This document shows positions 42,802 to 53,486 of a DNA stretch of 64,000 nt, one piece after another. Every line of letters begins with the position of its first letter. The first letter of the stretch is position 1. The stretch is from Ramlibacter sp. WS9. GTDB taxonomy: Bacteria; Pseudomonadota; Gammaproteobacteria; Burkholderiales; Burkholderiaceae_C. Under the pieces are notes generated by a model that did no database searches, was not told the DNA's origin, and was given only the letters and a program-made list of their open reading frames with translations. The translations under genes were made by a program, and so were the position numbers. The DNA lies in contig NZ_RKMB01000026.1 in the NCBI RefSeq assembly GCF_003797765.1, positions 16,577-80,576 on the forward strand, given 5' to 3'.

Positions 42802-43763
42802 GCCGCTCTCAGTACGCGCCTGCGAGCGCGCGCCTCCAAGGCGGCCGCGATCTGGCCGCCTACCGCTTTTGCGACTGGCGGGGGAAATGCGTTTCCGATC
42901 TGGCGATAAGCGGCGGTCTTTCTGCCATGAAACGCCCAATCGTCGGGGAAGCCTTGAATTCGCGCCGCCATTCGAACTGTTAGCCGCGGTAGCTGATGAA
43001 ACTTCGGATCCGGCGCTTCATCAGCAAGTCCGTGTCCGTCAACACCAATTGAGGCCCAGGCATCCTTTGCGCGTGTTGGCCCCAAATCTGGTCCTCCGTG
43101 CTTCTTGCTGCCGCCGACGAGGGTCGGTGCGATGTCATTCGCCCAGTCTTTCCACCGCGACGCCAATTTCCACCCCCTCTCCGACATGAGATCAAAAAGG
43201 CACTCGCCAACACTAGGTGGCCTGACTTTGTTCGGGAGAGGCCACTCAAAATCTATTTCCAGGTCGCGTCGGATCGCTACGAAGATCACTCTCGGTCGCA
43301 ACTGCGGCACGCCGAAGTCGCTTGCGTTTAGCAATCTCCACTGCGCGGCGTAACCGAGCTTACGAAGGTCGTCTTGAATCTTTTTGCGATACGAGTCGAA
43401 AACTGAATCGAGCAACCCGCGAACGTTCTCAAGCATCACAGCTTTCGGTTGAATTTCTTCAACGAGCCGAATCGCCTCCGGAAACAGGTCTCGATCGTCC
43501 GACTTTCCGAGCTGTCTACCTGCCTTCGAAAAGGGCGGACATGGAACGCCGCCAGCTAACAGGTCAGCCCCCTGAAAATCCGAGCCTGAAAAGCGCCGCA
43601 CATCGCCATCTGGAACGACATTCCACTTCGGCCTATTAAGCAGCAATGTTTGCTGGGCGACGGCCTCGATTTCTACAAGTGCGGCATGTTCGAAGCCAGC
43701 CAATTCAAGGCCGAGCGCCTGCCCACCGGCTCCAGCGCAGATCTCAATTGAAGTCATGGTCAT
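42798..43763 (-). CDS. DNA (cytosine-5) methyltransferase of the NgoMIV-type system
   Basis: 321 aa. C5-MTase motifs: I (EICAGAGGQALGL), IV (AGGVPCPPFSKAGRQ, PC catalytic Cys), VI (MLENVRG), VIII (QLRPRVIFVAI), the target-recognition region, IX (RMAARIQGFPDDW) and X (QIGNAFPPPVA). The variant PCPPFS motif IV is common in R-M enzymes. It lies between the small leader gene and the restriction gene, with 4-bp overlaps on each side, so M and R are cotranslated and it should protect the site cut by the partner nuclease. Confidence 0.9.
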   Translation of the reverse strand: MTMTSIEICAGAGGQALGLELAGFEHAALVEIEAVAQQTLLLNRPKWNVVPDGDVRRFSGSDFQGADLLAGGVPCPPFSKAGRQLGKSDDRDLFPEAIRLVEEIQPKAVMLENVRGLLDSVFDSYRKKIQDDLRKLGYAAQWRLLNASDFGVPQLRPRVIFVAIRRDLEIDFEWPLPNKVRPPSVGECLFDLMSERGWKLASRWKDWANDIAPTLVGGSKKHGGPDLGPTRAKDAWASIGVDGHGLADEAPDPKFHQLPRLTVRMAARIQGFPDDWAFHGRKTAAYRQIGNAFPPPVAKAVGGQIAAALEARARRRVLRAA

Positions 43764-44083
43764 AGAGTCAGTGTTTGTTGGGTCTTAGTTCGCTTAAGCG
43801 CTTCTGACCTGTCTGGCCGCGCTTTTCTCAGTCGCCCGGCCACATAGGCAGATGCATCCACCTGAAAACGCTGTATCCCGCAGGCCTTCAAGACACTGGA
43901 GAGGGTGTTGAGATTTGCGAAGCATCTGCGCTCTCCTTTGTCATTTGCAAGCTCGCAATGCGCAGAGGCGCATTCAACACTCAGGGCGTAGCCGCCAGCA
44001 ACTCCAACGGCAAGAACCTCCGTCACGCCGCCGGCTGCCGCCATCTCCTTCAAGGTAGCAAGTCGGATTTTTCCCGCATCCAT
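43760..44083 (-). CDS. Small leader protein of the R-M operon
   Basis: 107 aa. Starts MDAGKIRLATLKEMAAAGGV and ends VAGRLRKARPDRSEALKRTKT. The pattern resembles small proteins in integrative elements annotated as ParC-family partition-associated, including GGYALSVE and a VDASAYxxGRLRKxRPD block; I am not certain. It has no obvious C-protein HTH. Its stop overlaps the methyltransferase start (ATGA). An AT-rich promoter region with a T9 run precedes it. Confidence 0.5.
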   Translation of the reverse strand: MDAGKIRLATLKEMAAAGGVTEVLAVGVAGGYALSVECASAHCELANDKGERRCFANLNTLSSVLKACGIQRFQVDASAYVAGRLRKARPDRSEALKRTKTQQTLTL

Positions 44084-44185
44084 TAATAGATTATCTTTTT
44101 TTTTATTGATTCTACAAATCTAACATTAATCGCAGCCATCTGAAGCCGCGGTTCAATACGTTGTGGAAAAGCGAACCGTTCATGA

Positions 44186-44210
44186 CAACATGTTGCATAT
44201 TCAATGAATA
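44186..44210. promoter_or_regulatory. Tandem palindromes in the divergent modification-gene promoter
   Basis: CAACATGTTG (44186-44195, perfect 10-bp palindrome) and TATTCAATGAATA (44198-44210, perfect arms around one A) lie side by side in the AT-rich spacer between the R-M operon and the DndB-like gene. They are candidate operators for a shared regulator. Confidence 0.5.
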
Positions 44211-44260
44211 CGTGCATAATCGCCGTCATACGCGCCAAATCGAACGTATTGGAGATCTAC

Positions 44261-45526
44261 ATGAACCTAGAAACCGTCGGAAATATCCGCCTGAAAAAAT
44301 TCGATCAGCTTGATGATGCGCAGTTGGCGGCGTCCAAGGCCGCCGCGAATGTAGCGGGCTTTTCCTTTCCAGTGACGATCTTTCGTCAAGGGACGCGCAC
44401 CGCACTGTCTGGCGCACTGCCGATGAGCTTTATCCGAAGCCGCCTCGAGCGCAAATCCGCGCCGAAGAAGGGCGGGATCATGGATGCCATCAACGCTTCA
44501 AACCGCCCTCTGGACGCGGCTCATGCAAAGGGAATTGGGGAATACCTGACCGAAAACATGGCCGGCAAGTACATCCTTCCTCCTCTTGCGCTGAACTTGC
44601 AGCAACCGGCGGACGTATACACGCTCGACATTCAATCGACGGTGGCGCCTGGCTACCTTGTACTGCCTATGACCGCTGCGCTGTCCATCACTGATGGCCA
44701 ACATCGTGTCGCTGGCGTGCAGGCTGCCATTGACAAGATGGTCTTCGACGAACAGGCTCGTTTTGATCAAGACGCCATGGCCGTGATGATTACCTGCGAA
44801 TCAGACCTCTCGCAAATACATCAGGACTTCGCAGATGCGGCGAAGACGAAGCCGCTTCCGGCCTCACAGCTCGCAGTGTATGACCGACGGAATGTCGCCA
44901 ACGGCCTTGTCCTCGACCTTGTTAAGGCCTGTCCTGTCTTCGACGGGAAGATCGACGCGACGTCCAGCACGCTCTCAAAGCGATCATCGTATTTGTTCCT
45001 GGCGAATCAGGTTCGCGTGCTTGCAAAGACCCTCATTACCGGCAGCTGGAAAGACACCGAAGAGGTTTTCGAGACAAAGGCCGGGAAACTGCTCGGCACG
45101 AAAGGGTCACCCGAATACATAAACTGGCTGGGGCAATTCAGCGGTTTCATTAATCAGGTGGTCGGCAACAACAACGTGTTGGCCGAAATTGCTGCGCTAA
45201 AACCTGACGCACTTGCGGTCAATAGCCGCATCCCGGCTCTTCGCGATGAAGGCTGGATCTGCATGACAACGACTGGACTACAAATTATTGGCTGTTTGGG
45301 TCACGACGCGTTGCAGGATCCAAAAATTGACGCGGAAGAGATAGCGCAAAAGATTGGCGCCCTCGACTGGAGCCGGACCAATCCGCTCTGGAAGGACGCG
45401 TTGATTGGCGCCGACGGCAAGATTCTCACGCAGTCGCCCTCTGTTCAAGAAGCGCTGCGACGTGCACGTCAAGCAGTCGGGCTCACCACCCCAACTAGTG
45501 CGCCGATAACGGCGGAAGAACTGTAA
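44261..45526 (+). CDS. DndB-like DGQHR-domain protein
   Basis: 421 aa. The hallmark ITDGQHRVAGVQAAID lies near residue 145, preceded by YILPPLALNLQ and followed by CESDLSQIHQDFADAAKTKPLPASQLAVYDRRN. DndB proteins repress dnd (phosphorothioate) operons; DGQHR proteins also occur alone in mobile islands. No dndA, C, D or E is present in this window, so a phosphorothioate role is doubtful. The ATG at 44261 follows GGAGATCTAC, a better site than the upstream in-frame ATG. Divergent from the NgoMIV-type operon and ahead of another methyltransferase. Confidence 0.82.
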   Translation: MNLETVGNIRLKKFDQLDDAQLAASKAAANVAGFSFPVTIFRQGTRTALSGALPMSFIRSRLERKSAPKKGGIMDAINASNRPLDAAHAKGIGEYLTENMAGKYILPPLALNLQQPADVYTLDIQSTVAPGYLVLPMTAALSITDGQHRVAGVQAAIDKMVFDEQARFDQDAMAVMITCESDLSQIHQDFADAAKTKPLPASQLAVYDRRNVANGLVLDLVKACPVFDGKIDATSSTLSKRSSYLFLANQVRVLAKTLITGSWKDTEEVFETKAGKLLGTKGSPEYINWLGQFSGFINQVVGNNNVLAEIAALKPDALAVNSRIPALRDEGWICMTTTGLQIIGCLGHDALQDPKIDAEEIAQKIGALDWSRTNPLWKDALIGADGKILTQSPSVQEALRRARQAVGLTTPTSAPITAEEL

Positions 45527-45626
45527 AAACCCTGGCTGTTCGGCAAATGCACCTAGTCCGAAAGGCGGCTGACGTTGGCGCGTAAAGGCCGCTGGCCCTA
45601 GTTACGGTGCAGAAAGGAGAACCCCG

Positions 45627-45749
45627 ATGACGAAACCTGTCTCAAACGGAAATTATCATCGATTGTCGGCTAGCACCCGGCAGGCCGAATACGCACCGCG
45701 CCAAGAGTGTCCAGGGCGCGCGCGAAACTGGCCACTGCTCAGGTTATGA
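45627..45749 (+). CDS. Putative 40-aa small protein
   Basis: MTKPVSNGNYHRLSASTRQA and 20 further residues, ending PLLRL. The ATG has an AAGGAG Shine-Dalgarno sequence 7 bp upstream, the best in this spacer, whereas the methyltransferase at 45807 has none visible. It may be a leader peptide for that gene. Not recognised. Confidence 0.3.
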   Translation: MTKPVSNGNYHRLSASTRQAEYAPRQECPGRARNWPLLRL

Positions 45750-45806
45750 ATTGGAACGGGGGCTGCGAGCGGCCCCTGTTGAGACAACAAGTGATGAATA
45801 ACAAGC

Positions 45807-46862
45807 ATGAAATACAGGCTGATAGATCTCTTTTGCGGTGCCGGTGGCATGACGCTGGGGTTCGTCGACCCTCGGTTTGGAGGGTCATTCGAGTGCGTCT
45901 TTGGAATCGATTCGGACTGGGCGGCTATCAAGACGCACGAACGCAATTTCCGTTCTCCCGCACTTGCAGCAGACATCGAGGCATGGCTGGACCAGTCACC
46001 CCAAATTCCACACGTTGACGTAGTTATCGGCGGGCCACCATGCCAGGGATTCAGTCTTTTGAACAAGAATCGCCTTGACGACTCGCGGCGAGAACTCTGG
46101 GAACCATTCCTGCGCGTTGTTGCCGCCAGCGGAGCGCGCATATTTGTCATGGAAAACGTCGCCGAATTGAAGTCGTCTCCCGAGCTCAAGGCACTCGTCA
46201 GCCGCGCGTCGGAAATGGGGTTCGAAACCGCGTGTGAGGTTCTCAATGCAGCGGACTATGGCGCTCCACAACATCGGAAAAGAGCGATTCTGGTCGGATG
46301 GAAGTCGGCAACCATTCCGTCACCTCCCTTTCCTCCGCCGCCAAGCCATTCCGATCCGGCATTGGCCGGTGGGACGCCCTGGCGCACCGTAAGAGATGCC
46401 ATTTCAGATTTGCCCCCGCCAGAAGGCGTGGAGATTCGACATAGCCCGCCGCCAATGAATTTGCACTTCGGTCGATCCCCAACCGACAAAAGCGTGCAAC
46501 GGTATAAAAGTGTCCCACCGGGCGGGAATCGATTTGATCTTCAGAAGAACGCTCGAGCTTTGACCCCTGATTGCTGGATCAGGAAAACGTCAGGCGGCAC
46601 CGATTTGTTCGGTCGCCTGTGGTGGGACCGGCCATCTGTAACCATCCGAACGGAATTCTTCAAACCAGAAAAAGGCCGTTATCTGCATCCAGTCCAACAT
46701 CGACCGATCACTCACCGCGAGGCCGCCCGCCTTATGGGATTTCCAGACGAGTTTGAATTCGTCGGTACAAAGATCGATATCGCAAAGCAAATGGGGAACG
46801 CTGTCCCACCCCAGCTTGCAGGCGCTTTGGCGAAGATGGTCGAGGAAATGCTCGCCGTCTAA
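45807..46862 (+). CDS. DNA (cytosine-5) methyltransferase, second copy in the island
   Basis: 351 aa. Complete C5-MTase: motif I YRLIDLFCGAGGMTLGF, IV VVIGGPPCQGFSLLNKN (catalytic Cys), VI FVMENVAELK, VIII QHRKRAILVGW, a ~120-residue recognition region with RVTIRTEFFKP-like lead to IX (HREAARLMGFPDEF) and X (AKQMGNAVPPQLA). It is unlike the methyltransferase at 42798, so it likely recognises another sequence. No cognate restriction gene follows; gyrB starts 7 bp beyond. Its partner may be the DndB-like protein upstream. Confidence 0.9.
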   Translation: MKYRLIDLFCGAGGMTLGFVDPRFGGSFECVFGIDSDWAAIKTHERNFRSPALAADIEAWLDQSPQIPHVDVVIGGPPCQGFSLLNKNRLDDSRRELWEPFLRVVAASGARIFVMENVAELKSSPELKALVSRASEMGFETACEVLNAADYGAPQHRKRAILVGWKSATIPSPPFPPPPSHSDPALAGGTPWRTVRDAISDLPPPEGVEIRHSPPPMNLHFGRSPTDKSVQRYKSVPPGGNRFDLQKNARALTPDCWIRKTSGGTDLFGRLWWDRPSVTIRTEFFKPEKGRYLHPVQHRPITHREAARLMGFPDEFEFVGTKIDIAKQMGNAVPPQLAGALAKMVEEMLAV

Positions 46863-46868
46863 ACAACC

Positions 46869-49502
<2,634 letters not shown>

Positions 49503-49595
49503 GGATAACTTTTCTCAATCTCTTGAAGGACCAAACCCGCCACAAACGGCGGGTTCTGGCTCTGTAGGGTGGGCACTTGTGCCCACCGCCAGCAC

Positions 49596-50702
49596 TCAAA
49601 TTCTCATCGGCATCACAACGTACTTGAACGTCGAATTCTCAGGAATCGTGAACAGCGCCGAGCTGTTGCTGTCGGCCAATTCCAGCTTCACCATCTCCTG
49701 GTCCATGTTGGTCAACGCGTCGATCAGGTACGTGACGTTGAAACCGATCTCGATCGAATCGCCGCCGTAGTCGATGTCGAGCTCGTCGACGGCTTCTTCC
49801 TGTTCGGCGTTGTTGCTCGCCACACGCAGCGTGCCCGGCTCGATGTTCAGGCGCACGCCCTTGAACTTCTCGCTGGTCAAGATCGCGGTGCGCTGCAGGC
49901 TGGCCAGCAGCGGCGCGCGGCCCAGCGTGACGGTGTTCTTGTGGTTCTTGGGGATGACGCGGTTGTAGTCGGGGAACTTGCCTTCGACCAGCTTGGTGAC
50001 GAACTCCATGCCGTCGAAGCTGAACTTGGCCTGGTTGCTCGCGAACTGCATCTCGATCGCGCCTTCCTTGTCGGACAGGAGGCGCTGCATTTCCAGCACG
50101 GTCTTGCGCGGCAAGATCACTTCCTGCCGCGGCACTTCGACGTCGAGCGTGGCGTTGGCAAAGGCCAGGCGGTGGCCGTCGGTGGCGACCAGGCTCAACT
50201 GCTTGCCTTCGGCGACGAACAGGATGCCGTTCAGGTAGTAGCGGATGTCATGCACCGCCATCGCGAAAGACACCTGGTTCAACAGGTCCTTCAGCGTCTT
50301 TTGCGGCACGCTGAACACGGGGCCGAAGCTCGCTGCTTCCTGTACCAGCGGGAAGTCTTCGGCCGGCAGCGTCTGCAGCGTGAACTTGCTCTTGCCGCCC
50401 TTCAGGATCAACTTGTTGGCGTTGGATTCGAGGCTCACCGTCTGGTCGCTCGGCATGGTGCGCAGGATGTCGATCAGCTTGCGTGCGCCGACGGTGGTGG
50501 TGAAGTTGCCCACGTCGCCGCCCAGGTCCGCCGTGGTGCGGATCTGGATTTCCAGGTCGCTGGTGGTCAACTGCACCGAGCCGGCGGTCTTGCGAATCAG
50601 CACGTTGGCCAGGATAGGCAGCGTGTGCCTGCGCTCCACGATGCCGGCGACCGACTGCAAAACGGCCAGCACTTTGTCTTGAGTTGCCTTCAGGACGATC
50701 AT
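49596..50702 (-). CDS. dnaN: DNA polymerase III beta sliding clamp
   Basis: 368 aa, usual length. Three clamp domains; recognisable stretches include LQSVAGIVERRHTLPILANVLI, FALQTLPAEDFPL-type KFTLQTLPAEDFPLV, and the C-terminal YVVMPMRI. It tethers polymerases to DNA. It lies between dnaA and gyrB on the minus strand, with the candidate oriC directly upstream. The 93-bp dnaN-gyrB gap holds two hairpins (CCGCC..GGCGG, GTGGGCA..TGCCCAC). Confidence 0.97.
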   Translation of the reverse strand: MIVLKATQDKVLAVLQSVAGIVERRHTLPILANVLIRKTAGSVQLTTSDLEIQIRTTADLGGDVGNFTTTVGARKLIDILRTMPSDQTVSLESNANKLILKGGKSKFTLQTLPAEDFPLVQEAASFGPVFSVPQKTLKDLLNQVSFAMAVHDIRYYLNGILFVAEGKQLSLVATDGHRLAFANATLDVEVPRQEVILPRKTVLEMQRLLSDKEGAIEMQFASNQAKFSFDGMEFVTKLVEGKFPDYNRVIPKNHKNTVTLGRAPLLASLQRTAILTSEKFKGVRLNIEPGTLRVASNNAEQEEAVDELDIDYGGDSIEIGFNVTYLIDALTNMDQEMVKLELADSNSSALFTIPENSTFKYVVMPMRI

Positions 50703-50941
50703 GTCTTCCTCTTCTTAATTTCTTTAATTCAAATTAGTAGTAGCTAGATAAGGGAGCGGTACTTCTGTGGACAACCGCTATTTTCCCCTTTTTCATCAAG
50801 CACTTGGCCGATTTAAAACCCTGCGGCGCCGATTGCGTTTCGTGTACCCGGCGCTGGGATAACTTGGGCCTTTTGGCCGGGCGTGTGGATAACCGCTGAG
50901 TTGTGCCGGAACGCTCCACAGAGTTGTTAGGCGAGCCACCG
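50703..50941. other. Candidate chromosomal origin (oriC) between dnaA and dnaN
   Basis: The 239-bp spacer has an AT-rich block next to dnaN (50710-50750), DnaA boxes TGTGGACAA at 50766-50774 and a consensus TGTGGATAA at 50884-50892, and a TAGTAGTAG run. Read on the minus strand: box TTGTCCACA, a GC-containing spacer, then CTAGCTACTACTA and an AT tract. This is the box/spacer/trio order of a basal unwinding system. GC-skew would be decisive. Confidence 0.65.
50735..50747 (-). other. DnaA-trio-like repeat
   Basis: TAGTAGTAG-C-TAG on the plus strand. DnaA-trios (3'-GAT repeats on the strand that DnaA engages) sit next to a DnaA box in Bacillus and other origins. Here they are 18 bp from the box at 50766-50774, within the AT-rich unwinding candidate. 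Confidence 0.55.
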
Positions 50942-52354
50942 TTACCCCTTCAACGTCTGTTCCAGCACGTGCAGCTGCTGGTTCAACTCGGTCATCTGCT
51001 GGCGCTCGCCGCCGATCTTGCGGACGGCGTGCAGCACGGTGGTGTGGTCCCGGCCGCCGAACAGCTCGCCGATCTCGGGCAGGCTCTTCTGGGTCAGTTC
51101 CTTGGCCAGGTACATCGCGATCTGGCGCGGGCGGGCGATCGAGGCCGGGCGCTTCTTGCTGTACATGTCGGCGACCTTGATCTTGTAGTAGTCGGCCACC
51201 GTCTTCTGGATGTTCTCCACGCTGATCTGCCGGTTCTGGATCGACAGCAGGTCGCGCAGGGCCTCGCGGGCCAGCTGGATGGAGATTTCCTTCTGGTTGA
51301 AGCGGGAATAGGCCAGGATCTTGCGCAGGGCGCCTTCGAGCTCCCGCACGTTGGAGCGGACGTTCTTGGCCACGAAGAAGGCCACTTCCTCGGGCATTTC
51401 GGCGCTTTCGGCCTTGGCCTTGTTGATCAAAATGGCCACGCGCATTTCGAGCTCGGGCGGCTCGATGGCGACCGTCAGGCCGGAATCGAAGCGCGAAACC
51501 AGGCGCTCGTGGATGTCCGCCAGGCCCTTGGGGTAGGTGTCCGACGTCATCACGATGTGGGATTTCTTGGCCAGCAGTGCCTCGAAGGCGTTGAAAAACT
51601 CCTCCTGCGTCCGGTCCTTGTTCGCGAAGAACTGGACGTCGTCGATGAGGAGCAGGTCCAGCGAGTGGTACTTCTCCTTGAATTCGTCGAAAGTCTTGCG
51701 CTGGTAGGCCTTAACCACATCCGACACGAACTGTTCGGCGTGGATGTAGAGAACTTTGCTGCCGGGCTTGTCGGCGAGCAGGCGATTTCCGACCGCGTGG
51801 ACAAGATGGGTTTTCCCCAGGCCGACGCCGCCATAGATGAAGAGCGGGTTGTAAAGATGCCCCGGAATGGTCGAGACATGCATGGCCGCGGCGCGCGCCA
51901 TCCGGTTGGCCGTGCCCTCGACCAGCGTGTCGAAAGTCAGGGCGGTGTTGATCCGGTTCTTGAAGGCAACGGCGGCGCTGTCGTCGCTGATGTCGGCCGG
52001 CTCCGGCGCCGCGCCCATCTCTTGCGTGCTGGGCGTGGAGTAGCTCCTGGCCGTTGCTTCCCGGGGAGCAAGCGCTAACTCAAGCTGCACGGGCTGGCCA
52101 TAGAGCTTCTCGAGCAGGCTGGAGATTCGGCTGGAATACTGGGCCCGTACCCAGTCGAGCTTGAACCGGTTGGCCACGAAGATCGTGACCTTGGAAAAGT
52201 CGTCGGAAACCTGGGCAACAAGGGGCTTGATCCAGGTGTTGAACTGCTGCTCGGGGAGCTCCTGCGCAAGCTGGTCGATGCAGGCTTGCCACAGGCTGTC
52301 GCCCGCGCCAAGGCCGGCATTGGCCGCCAGGCCGTTGTGATGTCCCTCGCTCAT
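50942..52354 (-). CDS. dnaA: Chromosomal replication initiator DnaA
   Basis: 470 aa. Domain I (WQACIDQLAQELPEQQFNTWIKPL), a variable linker, AAA+ domain III with Walker A GGVGLGKTH, Walker B LLLIDDVQFF and sensor regions, and domain IV with the DNA-binding signature (RPRQIAMYLAKEL then GGRDHTTVLHAVRKI). Complete. It binds TTATCCACA boxes on both flanks of the gene and starts replication. Divergent from rpmH. Confidence 0.98.
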   Translation of the reverse strand: MSEGHHNGLAANAGLGAGDSLWQACIDQLAQELPEQQFNTWIKPLVAQVSDDFSKVTIFVANRFKLDWVRAQYSSRISSLLEKLYGQPVQLELALAPREATARSYSTPSTQEMGAAPEPADISDDSAAVAFKNRINTALTFDTLVEGTANRMARAAAMHVSTIPGHLYNPLFIYGGVGLGKTHLVHAVGNRLLADKPGSKVLYIHAEQFVSDVVKAYQRKTFDEFKEKYHSLDLLLIDDVQFFANKDRTQEEFFNAFEALLAKKSHIVMTSDTYPKGLADIHERLVSRFDSGLTVAIEPPELEMRVAILINKAKAESAEMPEEVAFFVAKNVRSNVRELEGALRKILAYSRFNQKEISIQLAREALRDLLSIQNRQISVENIQKTVADYYKIKVADMYSKKRPASIARPRQIAMYLAKELTQKSLPEIGELFGGRDHTTVLHAVRKIGGERQQMTELNQQLHVLEQTLKG

Positions 52355-52599
52355 TATGGGCTGATGCCTCTGTGGATATATTTCATTCAGGAAGGGCGCG
52401 ATTCTAGATTATCAAAGCCTTATCCACATAGACGATTTCGCCATGAACGGGGGTGGTTGATAGCCTTGACTTTCTTCGCGGCCGGGGCCCCAAGCACATC
52501 CAATTTCTAGGCTTTCGAACGTATCTCGTTGCCGGCATTGGGGTTTTCCGCGATAATCGCGGGTTCCCCTCGAGTTCAATCCCCGGATAAAGAGCAATC
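52355..52599. promoter_or_regulatory. dnaA-rpmH divergent spacer with DnaA boxes
   Basis: TTATCCACA (perfect, 52420-52428) and TGTGGATAT (52371-52379) are DnaA boxes close to the dnaA start and probably mediate autoregulation; they might also contribute to the origin. A TTGACT near 52467 could be the rpmH -35 element. A CCGCGATAATCGCGG hairpin lies in the rpmH leader. Confidence 0.65.
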
Positions 52600-52734
52600 A
52601 TGAAACGCACCTATCAACCTTCCAAAGTGCGCCGCGCACGCACCCACGGCTTCCTGGTCCGCATGAAGACCCGTGGCGGCCGCGCCGTCATCAACGCACG
52701 CCGCGCCAAGGGCCGCAAGCGCCTGGCTGTCTGA
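52600..52734 (+). CDS. rpmH: 50S ribosomal protein L34
   Basis: 44 aa, the canonical L34 (MKRTYQPSKVRRARTHGFLVRM..., ending RKRLAV). Highly basic; binds 23S rRNA. First gene of rpmH-rnpA-yidD-yidC-mnmE, divergent from dnaA as in most proteobacteria. Confidence 0.98.
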   Translation: MKRTYQPSKVRRARTHGFLVRMKTRGGRAVINARRAKGRKRLAV

Positions 52735-52785
52735 GCCGGCTGTTTGCTGGCCGGCTCTCGCGGCGCTCACTGCGGCGCACTTGAA

Positions 52786-53217
52786 GTGCAGCGGCTGAAA
52801 ACACGGGCACAGTTCCAGGCCGTCATGGCGGGCACCACTGTCTCCCGTACCGCACACTTCGCGTTGCACCGCGTGCCGCTCGATGCACAGCCGCCTGCGT
52901 CCGAGCCCACAGGGCCTGAGTCTTCGACCCAGGCCCTGTTTGTCGTCCAAGATTCCTGGATCGGCGCGCTCGTGCCCAAGCGCTGGGCCAAGCGCGCGGT
53001 GACCCGCAACGCCATCAAGCGCCAGATCTACACCGTGAGCCAAGGCCTGGCGCCGCCCCTGCCGCAAGCCGCCCATGTGGTGCGGCTGCGCACAACGTTC
53101 GACCGCAAGCAGTTCGTCAGCGCCACCTCCGAAGCGCTCAAGCAGGCCGTGCGCGGTGAGCTGCACGAGCTGTTCGCAAAAGTCGGTTCCGAGCCAGGTC
53201 GAAGGGCCGCGCCGTGA
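52786..53217 (+). CDS. rnpA: Ribonuclease P protein component
   Basis: 143 aa from a GTG start (MQRLKTRAQFQAVMAG). The RNR-type motif KRWAKRAVTRNAIKRQIYT and the LFVVQDSWIGALVPKR strand match RnpA. It is the protein cofactor of RNase P, which matures tRNA 5' ends. An in-frame TTG at 52744 would add 14 residues that do not look like RnpA and is rejected. Its end overlaps yidD by 4 bp (GTGA). Confidence 0.92.
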   Translation: MQRLKTRAQFQAVMAGTTVSRTAHFALHRVPLDAQPPASEPTGPESSTQALFVVQDSWIGALVPKRWAKRAVTRNAIKRQIYTVSQGLAPPLPQAAHVVRLRTTFDRKQFVSATSEALKQAVRGELHELFAKVGSEPGRRAAP

Positions 53218-53486
53218 TCCGCGCCGCGCTCATCGCCCTGGTCAAGGGCTATCGCCTGTTCCTGTCGCCCTGGCTGGGCTCCAGCTGCCGCTTCACGCCC
53301 ACCTGCTCGGCGTATTCGCTCGAGGCACTGCAAAAACACGGCGCCCTGGCCGGCAGCTACCTCACAATCTCGCGTCTGGCGCGCTGCCATCCCTGGTGCG
53401 ATGGCGGCCACGACCCCATACCGCTTGAAAAGCCGCGGCTCTTCTCCCACCTGCTCACACCTCTTTCCAAGAAGAAGTCTTCATGA
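53214..53486 (+). CDS. yidD: Membrane protein insertion efficiency factor YidD
   Basis: 90 aa. LVKGYRLFLSPWLGSSCRFTPTCSAYSLEAL and RLARCHPWCDGGHDPIP are the conserved DUF37 core with its cysteines. An N-terminal amphipathic helix binds the inner membrane, and YidD aids YidC/Sec insertion. GTG start overlapping the rnpA stop; its stop overlaps the yidC ATG (ATGA). Confidence 0.95.
   Translation: MIRAALIALVKGYRLFLSPWLGSSCRFTPTCSAYSLEALQKHGALAGSYLTISRLARCHPWCDGGHDPIPLEKPRLFSHLLTPLSKKKSS

Noticed and set aside
44261..45526. Complete dnd phosphorothioation system
   Set aside because: Only the DndB-like protein is present; no cysteine desulfurase, PAPS-reductase-like, SMC-like or DndE-like gene is in the window.
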